A stretch of 58,548 nucleotides of DNA, taken from assembly GCA_937864925.1 (NCBI GenBank), contig CALMFH010000211.1, positions 1-58,548 of the forward strand. Direction: 5' to 3'. Origin of the DNA: an uncultured Alphaproteobacteria bacterium. GTDB lineage: Bacteria > Pseudomonadota > Alphaproteobacteria > Rhizobiales > Ancalomicrobiaceae. Shown here one piece after another: positions 8,580-17,793 of the stretch; the stretch's first letter is position 1; every line of letters starts with the position of its first letter. A model generated the notes under the pieces. That model searched no databases. It had not been told where the DNA came from and saw only the letters and a program-made list of their open reading frames with translations. A program made the position numbers and the translations under genes.

Positions 8580-8894
8580 CTCTGGTCCGTCCCTCGTCCG
8601 ACGAGCCGCCCCCCGCGACTCGCGTCTTCCTGGCGGACGAGGCTTTCTCGAGAACCTTAAGAAATGAATCCGAATGCGCCGCCCGACGCCCTGCATGGTC
8701 AATTTTCTCTGAACCGACGCTTCGGTTCACGCCACGGGAGTGCTCGGCATTCCACGGCCGGCCGACGTCCGGGCTCGGATACGGAGAGCCTCGTCACGAT
8801 CGCTTCACCGCGAGGAGAGCCCCGTCGGTATCGTCGTCGCGGCGGCATGAACGGCCCGGATCGACGCGGCGATTTCACGGCGCCACCGTTCCGT
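8580..8894. other. Intergenic region of 315 bases upstream of the GGDEF-EAL gene
   Basis: This lies between the chosen start of the GGDEF-EAL gene and the stop of msrQ, both on the minus strand. It may hold the promoter of the former, or part of its coding sequence if an upstream start is used. I see no other gene or strong hairpin. Confidence 0.5.
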
Positions 8895-9770
8895 CTATGA
8901 GCGATCGTTCTTCTCCCGCCCCGGTGATCGGCGCACCACCGACCGCCGCACCGTGATCGCCACCGAAGTCACCGCCGCCGCGATCGCCGCCGCCCACCAC
9001 GCCGGCGCGATGCGGGCCGAGAACGCGAAATTCGCCTCGACCAGCGGTAGGATCGACCGACCGGTCTTGAGCCCGAACCATACCGTCTCGGCCGCGGCGG
9101 CGAAGACGAAGGCGGTGAGCACGGCGATCGCCACCGTCCCGATGCCGGGGGCCGCCCGCAGATCGATCTGCATCCGCACCGCGAGCCCGGCGAAGGCGAG
9201 GCCGGTCAGGATCGCCCCCTGGCCGAGGTCGAGTTTCGACTGCAGGAAGAGGTGGACGAGGGCGAGGATCAGGATCGGGTGCACCAGCCGGTGCAGACGT
9301 TTCCATCGCTCGGCCCCGAGGCGCGCCACCACGGCGTCACGCGACGTCGCGCCCAACGCCGCGAGACCGACGAGCGCGATGAAGCCGATCGCCAGGTAGG
9401 GGCGGACCGCGATCTCGAAGCCGAGTGTCGTCGGTGCGAAGCCGAGGTCGGCGGCCCACAGGGTGACGTGAACCGCGGTGTAGGCGAGGACCGCGAGCCC
9501 GATCATCCGCCGAACCCCGATCAGCCGGGCGGAGCCGCCGAGATGACGCAGCGGCGTGATCGCCACGGCGAGGAGAAGGAGGCGGACCGCCCAGTCGCCG
9601 CTGACGTGGATGGCCTCGGCGAGCGGTCGGGGACCGAGGTCGTCGCGTGCCCATCGCTGCACGAGATCCACTGCCGGCAGCCACATCGCGACGAAGACCG
9701 CGGCGCGGAAAGTCGAGAAACGGCCGGTTCGATCGGTCCAGGGAAGCAGGGGGGCGAGTGTCTCGGGCAT
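8895..9770 (-). CDS. msrQ: MsrQ-like heme-binding membrane subunit
   Basis: 291 residues from the ATG at 9770 (MPETLAPLLPW). It has the ferric-reductase-like transmembrane fold: WAVRLLLLAVAITPLRHLGG, RRMIGLAVLAYTAVHVTLW and RLHRLVHPILILALVHLFL. The histidines that serve as heme ligands in the family are visible in the HVTLW and HRLVH..LVH segments. In known systems MsrQ passes electrons from the quinone pool or flavin to MsrP, the periplasmic methionine sulfoxide reductase. No msrP is visible here. The protein is longer than usual (about 200-220 residues), with two extra hydrophobic segments after residue 200 (about 210-235 and 255-275). Confidence 0.85.
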   Translation of the reverse strand: MPETLAPLLPWTDRTGRFSTFRAAVFVAMWLPAVDLVQRWARDDLGPRPLAEAIHVSGDWAVRLLLLAVAITPLRHLGGSARLIGVRRMIGLAVLAYTAVHVTLWAADLGFAPTTLGFEIAVRPYLAIGFIALVGLAALGATSRDAVVARLGAERWKRLHRLVHPILILALVHLFLQSKLDLGQGAILTGLAFAGLAVRMQIDLRAAPGIGTVAIAVLTAFVFAAAAETVWFGLKTGRSILPLVEANFAFSARIAPAWWAAAIAAAVTSVAITVRRSVVRRSPGREKNDRS

Positions 9771-9890
9771 CGATCCTCGGCGAGAACGGGGAAGGAGTGG
9801 CCTCTGCCCTACGTCGCCGCGCCCGTTTCGTTTCATCACGACGTCGCGAGGTGGCGATCGGGTCCCGCCGTCGTCGTCTTCCGAACCCTG

Positions 9891-10919
9891 TCAGACGTGG
9901 GCCTCCAGGATGGCCTGGGTCGCCGCGGCGGTGCGATTCCAGTCGAACTGCGCTGCCCGTGCGAGACCCGCCGCGCGTAGCGTCGCGACGTCGTGGCGTC
10001 CGGCGAAGAAGTCGACGAGCCCGGTGGCGATGTCGTCGAGGTCGTGCGGATCGATGAGGATCGCCGCCGTGCCGGCGACCTCGGGCAGCGAGGTCGTGGT
10101 GCTGGTCAGCACCGGCGTGCCACAGGCCATCGCCTCGAGCACCGGCAGGCCGAAGCCCTCGTAGAGCGAGGGATAGGTGAAGAGGCTCGCCGCGCCGTAG
10201 AGCAGCGGCAGATCCTGGTCGGCGACATGACCGATCAGTCGGGTGCGCGGCGGCAGGCGCTCCAGCCGTGTGCCCTCCAGCACCCGCGACGGCCCCGAGC
10301 CGCCGGCGACGATCAGCTCCACCTCGGGATCGATCCGATCCAGCGCCGCCTGCCAGGCGGTGAGGAGCCCGGCGACGTTCTTGCGCCCCGACATGGCGCC
10401 GACGAACAGCGCGAAACGTCTGGGCAGGCGGTGGGTGGTGCGGAAGGCTTCGATCGCCGCCGTGTCGCGCGGGAAGAAGCGGTCGTGGTCGACGGCGAGG
10501 TGGGTGACGTGGATCTTCTCTCCCGGCAGGCCGAAGCGGTCCATCAAGCGGTCGCGGGTGAAGTGCGAGACGGTGATGATCGCCGCGACGCGCGGCAGGA
10601 GCAGCGGCAGGATCGCGGCATAGGTGGCACGAAACGACCGCGAGAATCCCGACGGGATGTCGAAGGTGGCGAGGTCGTGGACGGTGACCACCTGCCGACC
10701 GACGGTCACCGGCCCGGTGTTGGACGGGCTCCACAGCAACCGGCCGCCGAGCCGGAACGGCAGCACCAGTTGTTCCCAAGCATGTCCGCGCACGCCCACC
10801 GCCGGGCGGGACGGGCGTATCTGGTCCACCGTCGGCAGGCGCCGCAGGATCTCGTGCGTGTACCGCTGTATCCCCGTCATCGCGGCGTCGAGAACACGCA
10901 CGTTGCAGACGATGCTCAT
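9891..10919 (-). CDS. GT4-family glycosyltransferase
   Basis: 342 residues with GGAAGG before the ATG at 10919. It has the GT-B fold: an N-terminal acceptor domain with TGIQRYTHEILRRLP, VVTVHDLATF and IITVSHFTRDRL, then a nucleotide-sugar domain with FALFVGAMSGRKNV, LYEGFGLPVLEAMACGTPVL (the EX7E motif) and TSLPEVAG. There is no signal or membrane segment, so it is cytoplasmic or peripheral. It most resembles mannosyl/rhamnosyl transferases of capsule and O-antigen clusters; donor and acceptor are unknown. It lies upstream of msrQ on the same strand, with polysaccharide genes about 3 kb away. Confidence 0.85.
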   Translation of the reverse strand: MSIVCNVRVLDAAMTGIQRYTHEILRRLPTVDQIRPSRPAVGVRGHAWEQLVLPFRLGGRLLWSPSNTGPVTVGRQVVTVHDLATFDIPSGFSRSFRATYAAILPLLLPRVAAIITVSHFTRDRLMDRFGLPGEKIHVTHLAVDHDRFFPRDTAAIEAFRTTHRLPRRFALFVGAMSGRKNVAGLLTAWQAALDRIDPEVELIVAGGSGPSRVLEGTRLERLPPRTRLIGHVADQDLPLLYGAASLFTYPSLYEGFGLPVLEAMACGTPVLTSTTTSLPEVAGTAAILIDPHDLDDIATGLVDFFAGRHDVATLRAAGLARAAQFDWNRTAAATQAILEAHV

Positions 10920-11136
10920 GGTCTACCTTCCGAACTCCCCGGTCGGGAGGTCGATGGATCGCTGGTTCCGATTCGTGAGACCGATGGCCCCCCGTCTCGA
11001 TCGAACCACTAGCATGACGGATCGGCAGGATCGACTCGGTTCGGGGTGGTGCGACCGACCCTGCGCCGCCGCTTGACCGGCTTCGACGCCACCGTTTAGC
11101 TTTTCGGTCGATCGATCGCCGCGCGAGGGCTCGGAC

Positions 11137-11751
11137 ATGGAACATGCACTGCTCTTCCTCAAGGCTGCCGGCATCGGCGTCGCCGTCGCCGCTCCGGTCG
11201 GCCCGATGAGTCTCCTGTGCATGCGTCGTTCCCTGACCCAGGGGCCGCGGTGGGGGCTCGCCACCGGCGCCGGCATCGCCGTCGGCGACGCGATCTACGC
11301 CGCCGTCGCCGCCCTCGGTCTCGCCGGCGTCTCCGCCTTCGTCCTCGCCTGGGAGAAGCAGCTCCACCTCGCCGCCGGCCTCTTCCTGATCTGGCTCGGC
11401 CTGAAGACCTTCTTCACCGAGGACACCGATCGGCCGGCCGAGGTCGGCGCCGCCGCTTCGGTCTCGGCCGCCTTCCTCGGCTCGGTGATGCTGACGCTGA
11501 CCAACCCGCCGACCATCGTCATGTTCGCCGCCGTCTTCACCGCGCTCGCCCCGACCTCCGGCTTCGATCCCGCCGTCGCGGCGGCGACCGTGCTCGGCGT
11601 GCTCTGCGGCTCGCTCGGCTGGTGGATCGGCGTGGTGGCGGTGGTCACCGGTGTACGCCACGCCCTCGGCCGCCGGGTACGGCTGTGGATCGACCGCATC
11701 GCCGGTATCGTCCTCGCCGTCCTCGGCGCCGATCAGATCCGCCGCGCCTGA
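11137..11751 (+). CDS. LysE/RhtB-family translocator
   Basis: 204 residues, with a GCGAGGG-type site before the ATG. Five to six hydrophobic segments. It has the LysE family opening VAAPVGPMSLLCMRRSLTQG (the conserved PxGP region), GAGIAVGDAIYA, and LFLIWLGLKTFF followed by a charged cytoplasmic loop. The second half has LTLTNPPTIVMFAAVF, as in amino-acid exporters. It should export amino acids or related metabolites across the inner membrane; the substrate is unknown. It is monocistronic and converges on the heme A synthase gene. A 7-base-arm hairpin (11774-11780 / 11798-11804) lies in the 74-base gap. Confidence 0.85.
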   Translation: MEHALLFLKAAGIGVAVAAPVGPMSLLCMRRSLTQGPRWGLATGAGIAVGDAIYAAVAALGLAGVSAFVLAWEKQLHLAAGLFLIWLGLKTFFTEDTDRPAEVGAAASVSAAFLGSVMLTLTNPPTIVMFAAVFTALAPTSGFDPAVAAATVLGVLCGSLGWWIGVVAVVTGVRHALGRRVRLWIDRIAGIVLAVLGADQIRRA

Positions 11752-11825
11752 GCCGCGGCACCTGCCGAGCGATCGGTGCGGGGAAGAGCGGTCGGCTCGC
11801 ACCGGCCTCCATCCTCCCTGCGGTT

Positions 11826-12926
11826 TCAGCCGACCTCGGGGAGCGTGGTCTCGATGTGGCCGGGGGCGAAGACGCTGACGGCATGGACGATCGCCGCGCC
11901 GAGCACCACCATGGCGATCGCCTGATGGGTGAGCGCCAGCGACAACGGCACCAGCATCAGCAATGTCGCGATGCCGACCAGCATCTGGAAGGCGATGGCG
12001 AAGACCAGAACGAAGGCCGAGACCCGCGCCGTCGCGGTGCGGGCCGTGACCACCACCACCGCGAACTGTCCGATCGCCAGGGCGAAGAGCACGTAGGCGC
12101 CCATGCGGTGGAGGAACTGCACCATCGCGTGGTTCTCGAAGAAGTTCCGCCACCACGGCTCCCAGGTCATCAGGTCGGGCGGCATGAAGTCACCGTTCAT
12201 CGACGGCCAGGTGTTGTAGACGAGACCGGCGTGATTGCCGGCGACCAGCGCCCCGAGGAAGATCTGGACGATCGTCCACACCAGCACCGCCCCGGCCCCG
12301 ATCCTGAGCACCGGCGACCGCCGACGGGTCATCGACGACCGACCGCAGGTGAGGGCCGTCCACACCAGCGCGACGAAGATCACCGCGGCGAGGGTCAGAT
12401 GCACGGCGAGGCGATAGGGCGCCACCGTGACCCGATCGACGAGGCCGGAGGCCACCATCCACCAGCCGATGATGCCCTGCAGGCCGCCGAGCGCCAGCAG
12501 CACGAGGAAGCGCGGCAGCCGTTCGCGTCCGATCCGGCCGGTGACCAGGAACCACACGAGCGGCAGCGCGTAGACCACGCCGATGGCGCGGCCGAGCAGG
12601 CGATGCGACCATTCCCACCAGAAGATCGCCTTGAACTCGGCGAGCGTCATGCCGGCGTTCTCGAGCCGGTACTGCGGGATCTCCTTGTAACGGGCGAAGG
12701 CGGTGACCCAGTCGGCCTCGGTGAGCGGCGGGATCGCTCCCATGATCGGCGCCCATTCGGTGATCGACAGGCCCGAGCCGGTGAGCCGGGTGGCGCCGCC
12801 GACCACCACCATGGCGAAGACCATCGCCGCGACGACGAAGAGCCACAGGCGCACCGCACGCGACGACCCCTCGTCCGAACGGGCGTGCGCGGTGCCGTAT
12901 CCGCGGTCGAACGTCTCCGATTCCAT
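11826..12926 (-). CDS. ctaA: Heme A synthase (COX15/CtaA)
   Basis: 366 residues from the ATG at 12926. It oxidises the heme O methyl group to make heme A for aa3-type cytochrome oxidase, in the inner membrane. It has eight hydrophobic segments. Family signatures are VVGGATRLTGSGLSITEW at about 42-59, WEWSHRLLGR with a heme-ligand His at 108, AVHLTLA with His 176, FLHRMGAY, and LTHQ near the end. The length is that of the alphaproteobacterial type 2 form. The frame stays open upstream of 12926, but as Arg-rich noncoding sequence. It is divergent from a DUF2842 gene, a neighbour seen in other alphaproteobacteria. Confidence 0.95.
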   Translation of the reverse strand: MESETFDRGYGTAHARSDEGSSRAVRLWLFVVAAMVFAMVVVGGATRLTGSGLSITEWAPIMGAIPPLTEADWVTAFARYKEIPQYRLENAGMTLAEFKAIFWWEWSHRLLGRAIGVVYALPLVWFLVTGRIGRERLPRFLVLLALGGLQGIIGWWMVASGLVDRVTVAPYRLAVHLTLAAVIFVALVWTALTCGRSSMTRRRSPVLRIGAGAVLVWTIVQIFLGALVAGNHAGLVYNTWPSMNGDFMPPDLMTWEPWWRNFFENHAMVQFLHRMGAYVLFALAIGQFAVVVVTARTATARVSAFVLVFAIAFQMLVGIATLLMLVPLSLALTHQAIAMVVLGAAIVHAVSVFAPGHIETTLPEVG

Positions 12927-13075
12927 CGCCGACTTCACTCCGTACCTCGATCCGAGATATAGACCGGCCGATCGGGGTCGACCATCGCGCCGGTGGTCGC
13001 GCCCCGGTCGCATCGGGGCTTGCGACATGCGACGGTTCGTCGCTCGCAATTTGTCATTACAGTGGGACGCGGGAC

Positions 13076-13291
13076 ATGACCTCACCTCTTCGCCGCTTCG
13101 TCGGGTCCGTCGTCCTGGTGGTGTGCCTGCTGATCTACGTCTTCTTCGCCATGGCGATCGGCGACGTCGTCGTCGCCACCAAGCCCGGCTGGGTCCAGTT
13201 CGTGTACTTCCTGGTCGCCGGTTTCCTGTGGGTCCTGCCCGCCGGGATGCTGGTGAAGTGGATGTACGCCCCGATCCGCCCGAAGGCGTGA
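13076..13291 (+). CDS. DUF2842 small membrane protein
   Basis: 71 residues with two transmembrane segments (about 9-30 and 40-60). The pattern RRFVGSVVLVVCLLIYVFFA, then GWVQFVYFLVAGFLWVLPAG and a C-terminal KWMYAP, matches DUF2842. The start is ATG 13076 with a weak GGGA site. It is divergent from ctaA, the usual context for this family, so a link to respiration or heme A is possible but unproven. Confidence 0.8.
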   Translation: MTSPLRRFVGSVVLVVCLLIYVFFAMAIGDVVVATKPGWVQFVYFLVAGFLWVLPAGMLVKWMYAPIRPKA

Positions 13292-13420
13292 GCCCGCGGT
13301 CGCTCCGCGCGACACGCCGCCGCCGGACGGCGATCACGCCGGTTCAGCCCGCCCCCGACATGCTCTAAGCTCCGGGTCCGGATCGTCGTCCGTGACGATC
13401 GTTGCCGACGGATCGACCAC

Positions 13421-14608
13421 GTGTCCACTTCACCGCCCGTTCCCGACACGCCGCCGCCCCTGGTGGTCGATGCCGTCGCCGATCCGGCGTCGATCGCGGC
13501 GGCGTGGCGGGAACTGGAAGCGATCGGCACCGTCCTTCCCTTCCAGTCCCTCGACTGGGTCTCGACCTGGATCGCTGCCGGGGCGATCGCTCCGAGCTCC
13601 CGCCCGGTCGTGATTCGCGCCCGGCGAGGGGAGGTGACCGAATTCCTCCTGCCGCTGGTGGTCGAGCGGATCGGCCCCTTCGCCGTCGCCCGGCGGCTCG
13701 CCGGCAGTCATGCGAGCTACGCCCTCGGCGTCTGGCGCGACCTCGCCGTGTCGTACGACCCCGAAGAGATCCGTCGCGGTCTCCGCGCCGTTGCCCGCAG
13801 CGAGGGCATCGCCGCCTACGCCCTCGATGCGGTGCCGCGCCGGTGGGACGGGATCGTCGTGCCGCTCGCTGCCGCGCTCGCCGGCCGCCCGTCGCTCGAC
13901 GACGGCCACGCCGTCCGCCTCGATCCCTCCTTCGACGCCTTCCTCGCCGGCCGCAACGCCGGCCACAAACGCAAGAAGCTGAAGGCGAAGGAGAAGCTGC
14001 TCGCCGCCGCCGGCGGCTATCGGATTGCGGCGGCGACGACACCGGCCGAGGTCGAGGCGACGCTCGTCGCCTTCTTCGCTCAGAAGAGCGCCGCACTCGC
14101 CGCCCGCGGCATCTCCGATCCCTTCGCCGCCGCGGCGGTGCGAGACGCCTTCCGCCGTCTGGCGCTCGATTCGCTCGGCGCCGCCGAGCCGCTCCTCGAA
14201 TTGACCCGCCTCGAAGCCGGCGGGGCGGTCGTCGCGGTGATCGGCGCCTCGATCCGAGCCGGCCGGCTCCATGCCCTCTTCGCCTCCTTCGCCGAGGGGG
14301 ATCTGGAGCGGGCGAGCCCCGGCGAAACGCTGTTCTTCCGCCATGTCGAGTCGGCCTGCCGACGTGGTCTCGCGATCTACGACTTCGGCGTCGGTGCCGA
14401 ACGCTACAAGGCGAGCTGGTGCGACGAACGGATCGAATTGATGGATCTGCAGCTGCCGGTCACCATCGGTGGGCGGCTGCTCCTCGGCCTCGGCGAGATC
14501 GTCGGGCGTGCCAAGGCGGCGATCCGCCGCGACGAACGCCTGTGGCCGCTGGTCGTCCGCCTGCGCGCCCGCATCGCCGGCCGCCGCGCCGGCACCACCG
14601 ATCGCTGA
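13421..14608 (+). CDS. GNAT-fold acyltransferase of the CelD/BcsL type
   Basis: 395 residues starting at a GTG at 13421. It is cytoplasmic, without signal or membrane segments. The N-terminal half includes LPFQSLDWVSTWIA and VVIRARRGEVTEFLLPLVVE, and the middle has a basic stretch (AGHKRKKLKAKEKLLAAAG), as in CelD proteins where N.RRKLRR precedes the acetyltransferase fold. The C-terminal half (about 190-360) holds the GNAT-like core: LLELTRLEAGGAVVAVIGAS, HALFASFAEG, and a final YDFGVGAERYKASWCD matching the family's DFGxGdexYKxxw end. Relatives act in cellulose or exopolysaccharide clusters. It converges on the Wzz/Wzc-like gene. Confidence 0.8.
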   Translation: MSTSPPVPDTPPPLVVDAVADPASIAAAWRELEAIGTVLPFQSLDWVSTWIAAGAIAPSSRPVVIRARRGEVTEFLLPLVVERIGPFAVARRLAGSHASYALGVWRDLAVSYDPEEIRRGLRAVARSEGIAAYALDAVPRRWDGIVVPLAAALAGRPSLDDGHAVRLDPSFDAFLAGRNAGHKRKKLKAKEKLLAAAGGYRIAAATTPAEVEATLVAFFAQKSAALAARGISDPFAAAAVRDAFRRLALDSLGAAEPLLELTRLEAGGAVVAVIGASIRAGRLHALFASFAEGDLERASPGETLFFRHVESACRRGLAIYDFGVGAERYKASWCDERIELMDLQLPVTIGGRLLLGLGEIVGRAKAAIRRDERLWPLVVRLRARIAGRRAGTTDR

Positions 14609-14674
14609 GCGCCGCGGATTCGGGCGCTTCGGATTAGGGCGCTTCGAACGGCGGCGGGCGGGGCAGGGGAGAGA

Positions 14675-16864
14675 TCAGGCCGCGACGTCGGCGAGCGACT
14701 TGACGTCACCGTCGTCGACCGCCAGCACCCGGACCGAGGCGAGACCCGCGGCGATCAGCGCTTCGTGCGCCTTGGCGGTGCGCGGGTCGGCGCCGGAGCC
14801 GTCGGCGGCCAGCACGACCGCATCGGCCGAAGCGACGAGATCGGCGATCCCACGATCCGCGGTGACCAGACCGAGGTCGAGGATCAGGTGATCGTAGGTA
14901 AGATCGAGCGCCTCGAGCGCGCCGGCGAGCTCGTCGCCGCCGAGGTCGTCGGCATCGAGCCCCTCGCGGCCGGACAGCACGACGTGGCCGCGCGAGCCGC
15001 GGTCGCGGAAGATGATGTCCGCGAAGCGCGCCTCTCCGGCGATGAGGTCGGAGAGCCCGGGCATGTCGTCGTCTCCGACCAGATCGGCGAGGTCCTCGCC
15101 GTCGCCGGCGAGATCGACGAGACAGACCTTGTCGCCACGCTTCGCGGCGACGCGCAGCAGCGCCAGGGCGGCGAGGTGCGCGGCGTGATCCGACGTCGCC
15201 GAGGTGACGACGACGCGTTGGCCGTCCTCCGCCTCCGCCGCGATCTCGCCCCAGATACGCTGGAGCGAGGCGGCCGCCTGCTTCTCCAACGCCGAGGCGG
15301 TGTCGTGTGGCAGGAGCCCCGAGATCTCGGGACCCTCGAGCCGGTGGGAAGTGACGCGCCCGTCGACCGGTGCCGCACCGGCGGTCGGAACCGCCGCGGC
15401 GGCGACGGGGGCCGCGGTCGCCCCGTGCGTCACGGTGGTCGCGGCCGCCGCCGCTTCCGCCGCATCCGCCGCCACGACGGCCGGAGCAGCCGTCTGGCGC
15501 AGCACGTTGCCGGACGCGAACTCGCGCAGCACGATCCACAGACAGGCGAGAAGGAAGGTCGCCGCGGTGATCGCCGCGGTGAGTGGGATCACCTTCGGGA
15601 AGGACGGCTTGATCGGCACGGTGGCGGCCGAGATGATCCGTGCGTCCGCACCTTGCGCTCCCGCCACCTGCTTGGCGACGGCGTCGCGATGGCGTGCGAG
15701 GAACTCCTCGAGCTGGTCGCGCTGCACCTTGGCTTCGCGCTCCAGCGCCCTGAGCTGGATGTCCTCCTCGCCGGCCTTGGCGGCCTGCGACTTGAACTCG
15801 TTGAACTGGGCGGCGAGTTGCTTCACCCGCCCCTCGGCGACCTTGAGGTCGTTCTCGTAGCTCGCCAGGATCTTCGCCGCTTCGGCGCGGATCTGGGTCT
15901 CGACGTCGGCGGCCTGGGCGGCGACCGCCTGGACCTGCGGATGATTGGGAAGATAGGTGGTGGCGAGCTCGGCGGCGCGCGCCTTGAGCGTCGACTGGCG
16001 CTCGCGCAGGCGCTGGACGCTCGGTGACGAGATCACCTCGGAGGCGGTGTCGAGATTGCCGCCGCTCTCGATCAGTCGCTTCAACTGGCGCACCCGCGCC
16101 TCGGTCTCCGAGCGCTGCGCCTTGGCGGCGGTCAGTTGCGAGTTGAGCTCGCCGATCTGCTGCTCGGAGATCTTGACGTTGTTCTGACCGACGAAGAGGT
16201 CGGCACCGGCCCGATACTGTTCGACCTTGGCCTCGGCCTCGGCGAGACGACGGCGCAGCTGCTCGATCTCGGTGGCGAGGAACTTCGAAGCCTCCGCCGA
16301 CGTCCGCCCCTTCGCCTCCGCGGCCGCCTTCAGATATTCGTCGACCACCGCGGAAGCGACCTTCGCCGCCTTCTCCGGATCGCGCGATGAGAACTCGACC
16401 TGGATGACGCGCGTCTTCTCCACCTGGAAGACGTTGAGTTGCTCGACGAACTTCTCGAGCACCCGCTCCTCCGACGCCGACCCCTTGCCGCCGAGCCCGA
16501 ACAGCGACGTCGACCCACCGGCGAATTCGGGGTCCTGGGTGAGGCCGAGTGCGGCGATCACCCGCCGTGCGATGTCACGCGAGGTGAGGAGCTGGACCTG
16601 GCTGCCGACGCCCTGTTCGTCGAGGATGGCGCGCTCCGCCTCGCCCTGGCGGGTCTGCGGGCCGACCGGTAGATCGTGGGTTTCGATGACGAGACGGGTG
16701 TCGGAGCGATAGCTCGGGGTGATCGCCGACAGGATCATCCAAGAGGCGACCGCCGCGATCAGGGTCGACACGGCGATCCGCCACCGCGCGCGCCACAACG
16801 CTCGGAGGATCACTCCGAGGTCGATGGTCACGTCGTCGACGTTGGTCACCTGGACCGTATTCAT
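14675..16864 (-). CDS. Wzz/Wzc-like polysaccharide co-polymerase with degenerate ATPase domain
   Basis: 729 residues from the ATG at 16864, after GGGAGA. There is an N-terminal Wzz domain (about 10-110) with a membrane segment near 35-53 and the family's YRSDTRLVIE. A long periplasmic coiled coil (about 170-400) includes LPNHPQVQAVAAQ, and a second membrane segment lies near 432-452. The C-terminal part (about 520-729) has the shape of a CpsD/Wzc kinase domain. The Walker A position (555-564) reads SATSDHAAHL instead of SxxPGEGKST, the Walker B is LILDLGL, and there is no tyrosine-rich tail. It is therefore probably not a tyrosine autokinase. It should set chain length or couple polymerisation to export, and is divergent from the wza-like gene. 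Confidence 0.85.
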   Translation of the reverse strand: MNTVQVTNVDDVTIDLGVILRALWRARWRIAVSTLIAAVASWMILSAITPSYRSDTRLVIETHDLPVGPQTRQGEAERAILDEQGVGSQVQLLTSRDIARRVIAALGLTQDPEFAGGSTSLFGLGGKGSASEERVLEKFVEQLNVFQVEKTRVIQVEFSSRDPEKAAKVASAVVDEYLKAAAEAKGRTSAEASKFLATEIEQLRRRLAEAEAKVEQYRAGADLFVGQNNVKISEQQIGELNSQLTAAKAQRSETEARVRQLKRLIESGGNLDTASEVISSPSVQRLRERQSTLKARAAELATTYLPNHPQVQAVAAQAADVETQIRAEAAKILASYENDLKVAEGRVKQLAAQFNEFKSQAAKAGEEDIQLRALEREAKVQRDQLEEFLARHRDAVAKQVAGAQGADARIISAATVPIKPSFPKVIPLTAAITAATFLLACLWIVLREFASGNVLRQTAAPAVVAADAAEAAAAATTVTHGATAAPVAAAAVPTAGAAPVDGRVTSHRLEGPEISGLLPHDTASALEKQAAASLQRIWGEIAAEAEDGQRVVVTSATSDHAAHLAALALLRVAAKRGDKVCLVDLAGDGEDLADLVGDDDMPGLSDLIAGEARFADIIFRDRGSRGHVVLSGREGLDADDLGGDELAGALEALDLTYDHLILDLGLVTADRGIADLVASADAVVLAADGSGADPRTAKAHEALIAAGLASVRVLAVDDGDVKSLADVAA

Positions 16865-17021
16865 CCACGGGTCTCCCGACTCCAATTGTTCGAATATGAG
16901 TTCGTTAAGGTAAGTGAGAGGTTAATCTCTCGCGCGTGAGCCGGGTCACCCGCTGTCGTTCAACATTCGTTAACCATATCGACCCAATGTGCGGAGCATG
17001 ACGTCGGCGAGGGTTTCGACC
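16865..17021. promoter_or_regulatory. Divergent promoter region of polysaccharide block 1
   Basis: 157 AT-richer bases between the co-polymerase gene (minus) and the wza-like gene (plus). It contains TTCGTTAA at 16901-16908 and 16966-16973, and an inverted repeat GAGAG-GTTAAT-CTCTC at 16916-16931. This is a plausible shared operator, although no specific regulator can be named. Confidence 0.45.
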
Positions 17022-17579
17022 ATGTTTCTGCGACTGGGGACGGCGATCGTGTTGGCCGCCGCGCTGGCCGGCTGCTCGAACTACGTGCGCCCCGATCCCG
17101 CCTTCCACGAGGTGCTGACCCAGCCTTATCGCTTCGACGCCGGCGACAAGCTGCGCATCACCGTCTTCGATCAGGCCAATCTCACCAACACCTATCTGGT
17201 GGACGCTTCCGGCAACATCTCGATGCCGCTCGTCGGGGGAGTGGCGGCGCGCGGCCACACCGCGGCGGAACTGGAGGCCGCGATCGCCGCCAAGCTGCGC
17301 AACGGCTACCTGAAGCGCCCCGACGTCTCCGTCGACATCGACCAGTACCGGCCCTTCTTCATCATGGGCGAGGTCAAGAACGCCGGTCAGTATCCCTATG
17401 TCGCCGGCATGACCGCCCAGACCGCGGTCGCCATCGCCGGCGGCTACTCGGCCCGTGCCGACCAGTCGAACCTCGACGTCACCCGCCAGATCAACGGCGA
17501 GGTCCTCGTCGGCCGCGTTCCCGCCACCGACCCGATCCGCCCCGGCGACACGCTCTACGTGCGCGAACGCTTCTTCTGA
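17022..17579 (+). CDS. Wza-like polysaccharide export lipoprotein
   Basis: 185 residues from the ATG at 17022, which has GAGGG eight bases upstream; in-frame GTG 16989 and ATG 16998 are possible but fit less well. A lipoprotein signal peptide ends in the lipobox LAGC, with Cys 18 as the lipidated residue. Residues about 45-125 are the Poly_export domain (YRFDAGDKLRITVFDQ, LTNTYLVDASGNISMPLVG, GHTAAELEAAIAAKL). A SLBB-type segment follows (FFIMGEVKNAGQYPYVAGMT). It has the short architecture common in alphaproteobacteria, without the C-terminal outer-membrane helix of E. coli Wza. It should export polysaccharide across the outer membrane, together with the divergent co-polymerase. Confidence 0.9.
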   Translation: MFLRLGTAIVLAAALAGCSNYVRPDPAFHEVLTQPYRFDAGDKLRITVFDQANLTNTYLVDASGNISMPLVGGVAARGHTAAELEAAIAAKLRNGYLKRPDVSVDIDQYRPFFIMGEVKNAGQYPYVAGMTAQTAVAIAGGYSARADQSNLDVTRQINGEVLVGRVPATDPIRPGDTLYVRERFF

Positions 17580-17793
17580 CGCGTTTTCCCTCGTTCCGTG
17601 CCCGGTCATCGCCGGTCCCGACGACGGATGGACGAGTTCTTCACCTTTTTCGGCCGGAATTCTTTAAGACTAACAGAATTATTCCCCGATCGCGAAGTTC
17701 TCCGCCATCCCCCATCAACTCCGATTTCACCTTCTCGGCGCAGTGTCGCCGCAGGGAATGAGGACGTGTCCGAGCGATCGGACGGGGACGAGA

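Noticed and set aside
9337-12156. Minus-strand open frame of about 940 codons spanning msrQ, the GT4 gene and the lysE region
   Set aside because: It runs out of frame through three recognised genes and has the composition of a GC shadow.
14609-14674. Direct repeat GGGCGCTTCG x2 after the GNAT gene
   Set aside because: Only ten bases and common in this GC-rich sequence; likely chance.
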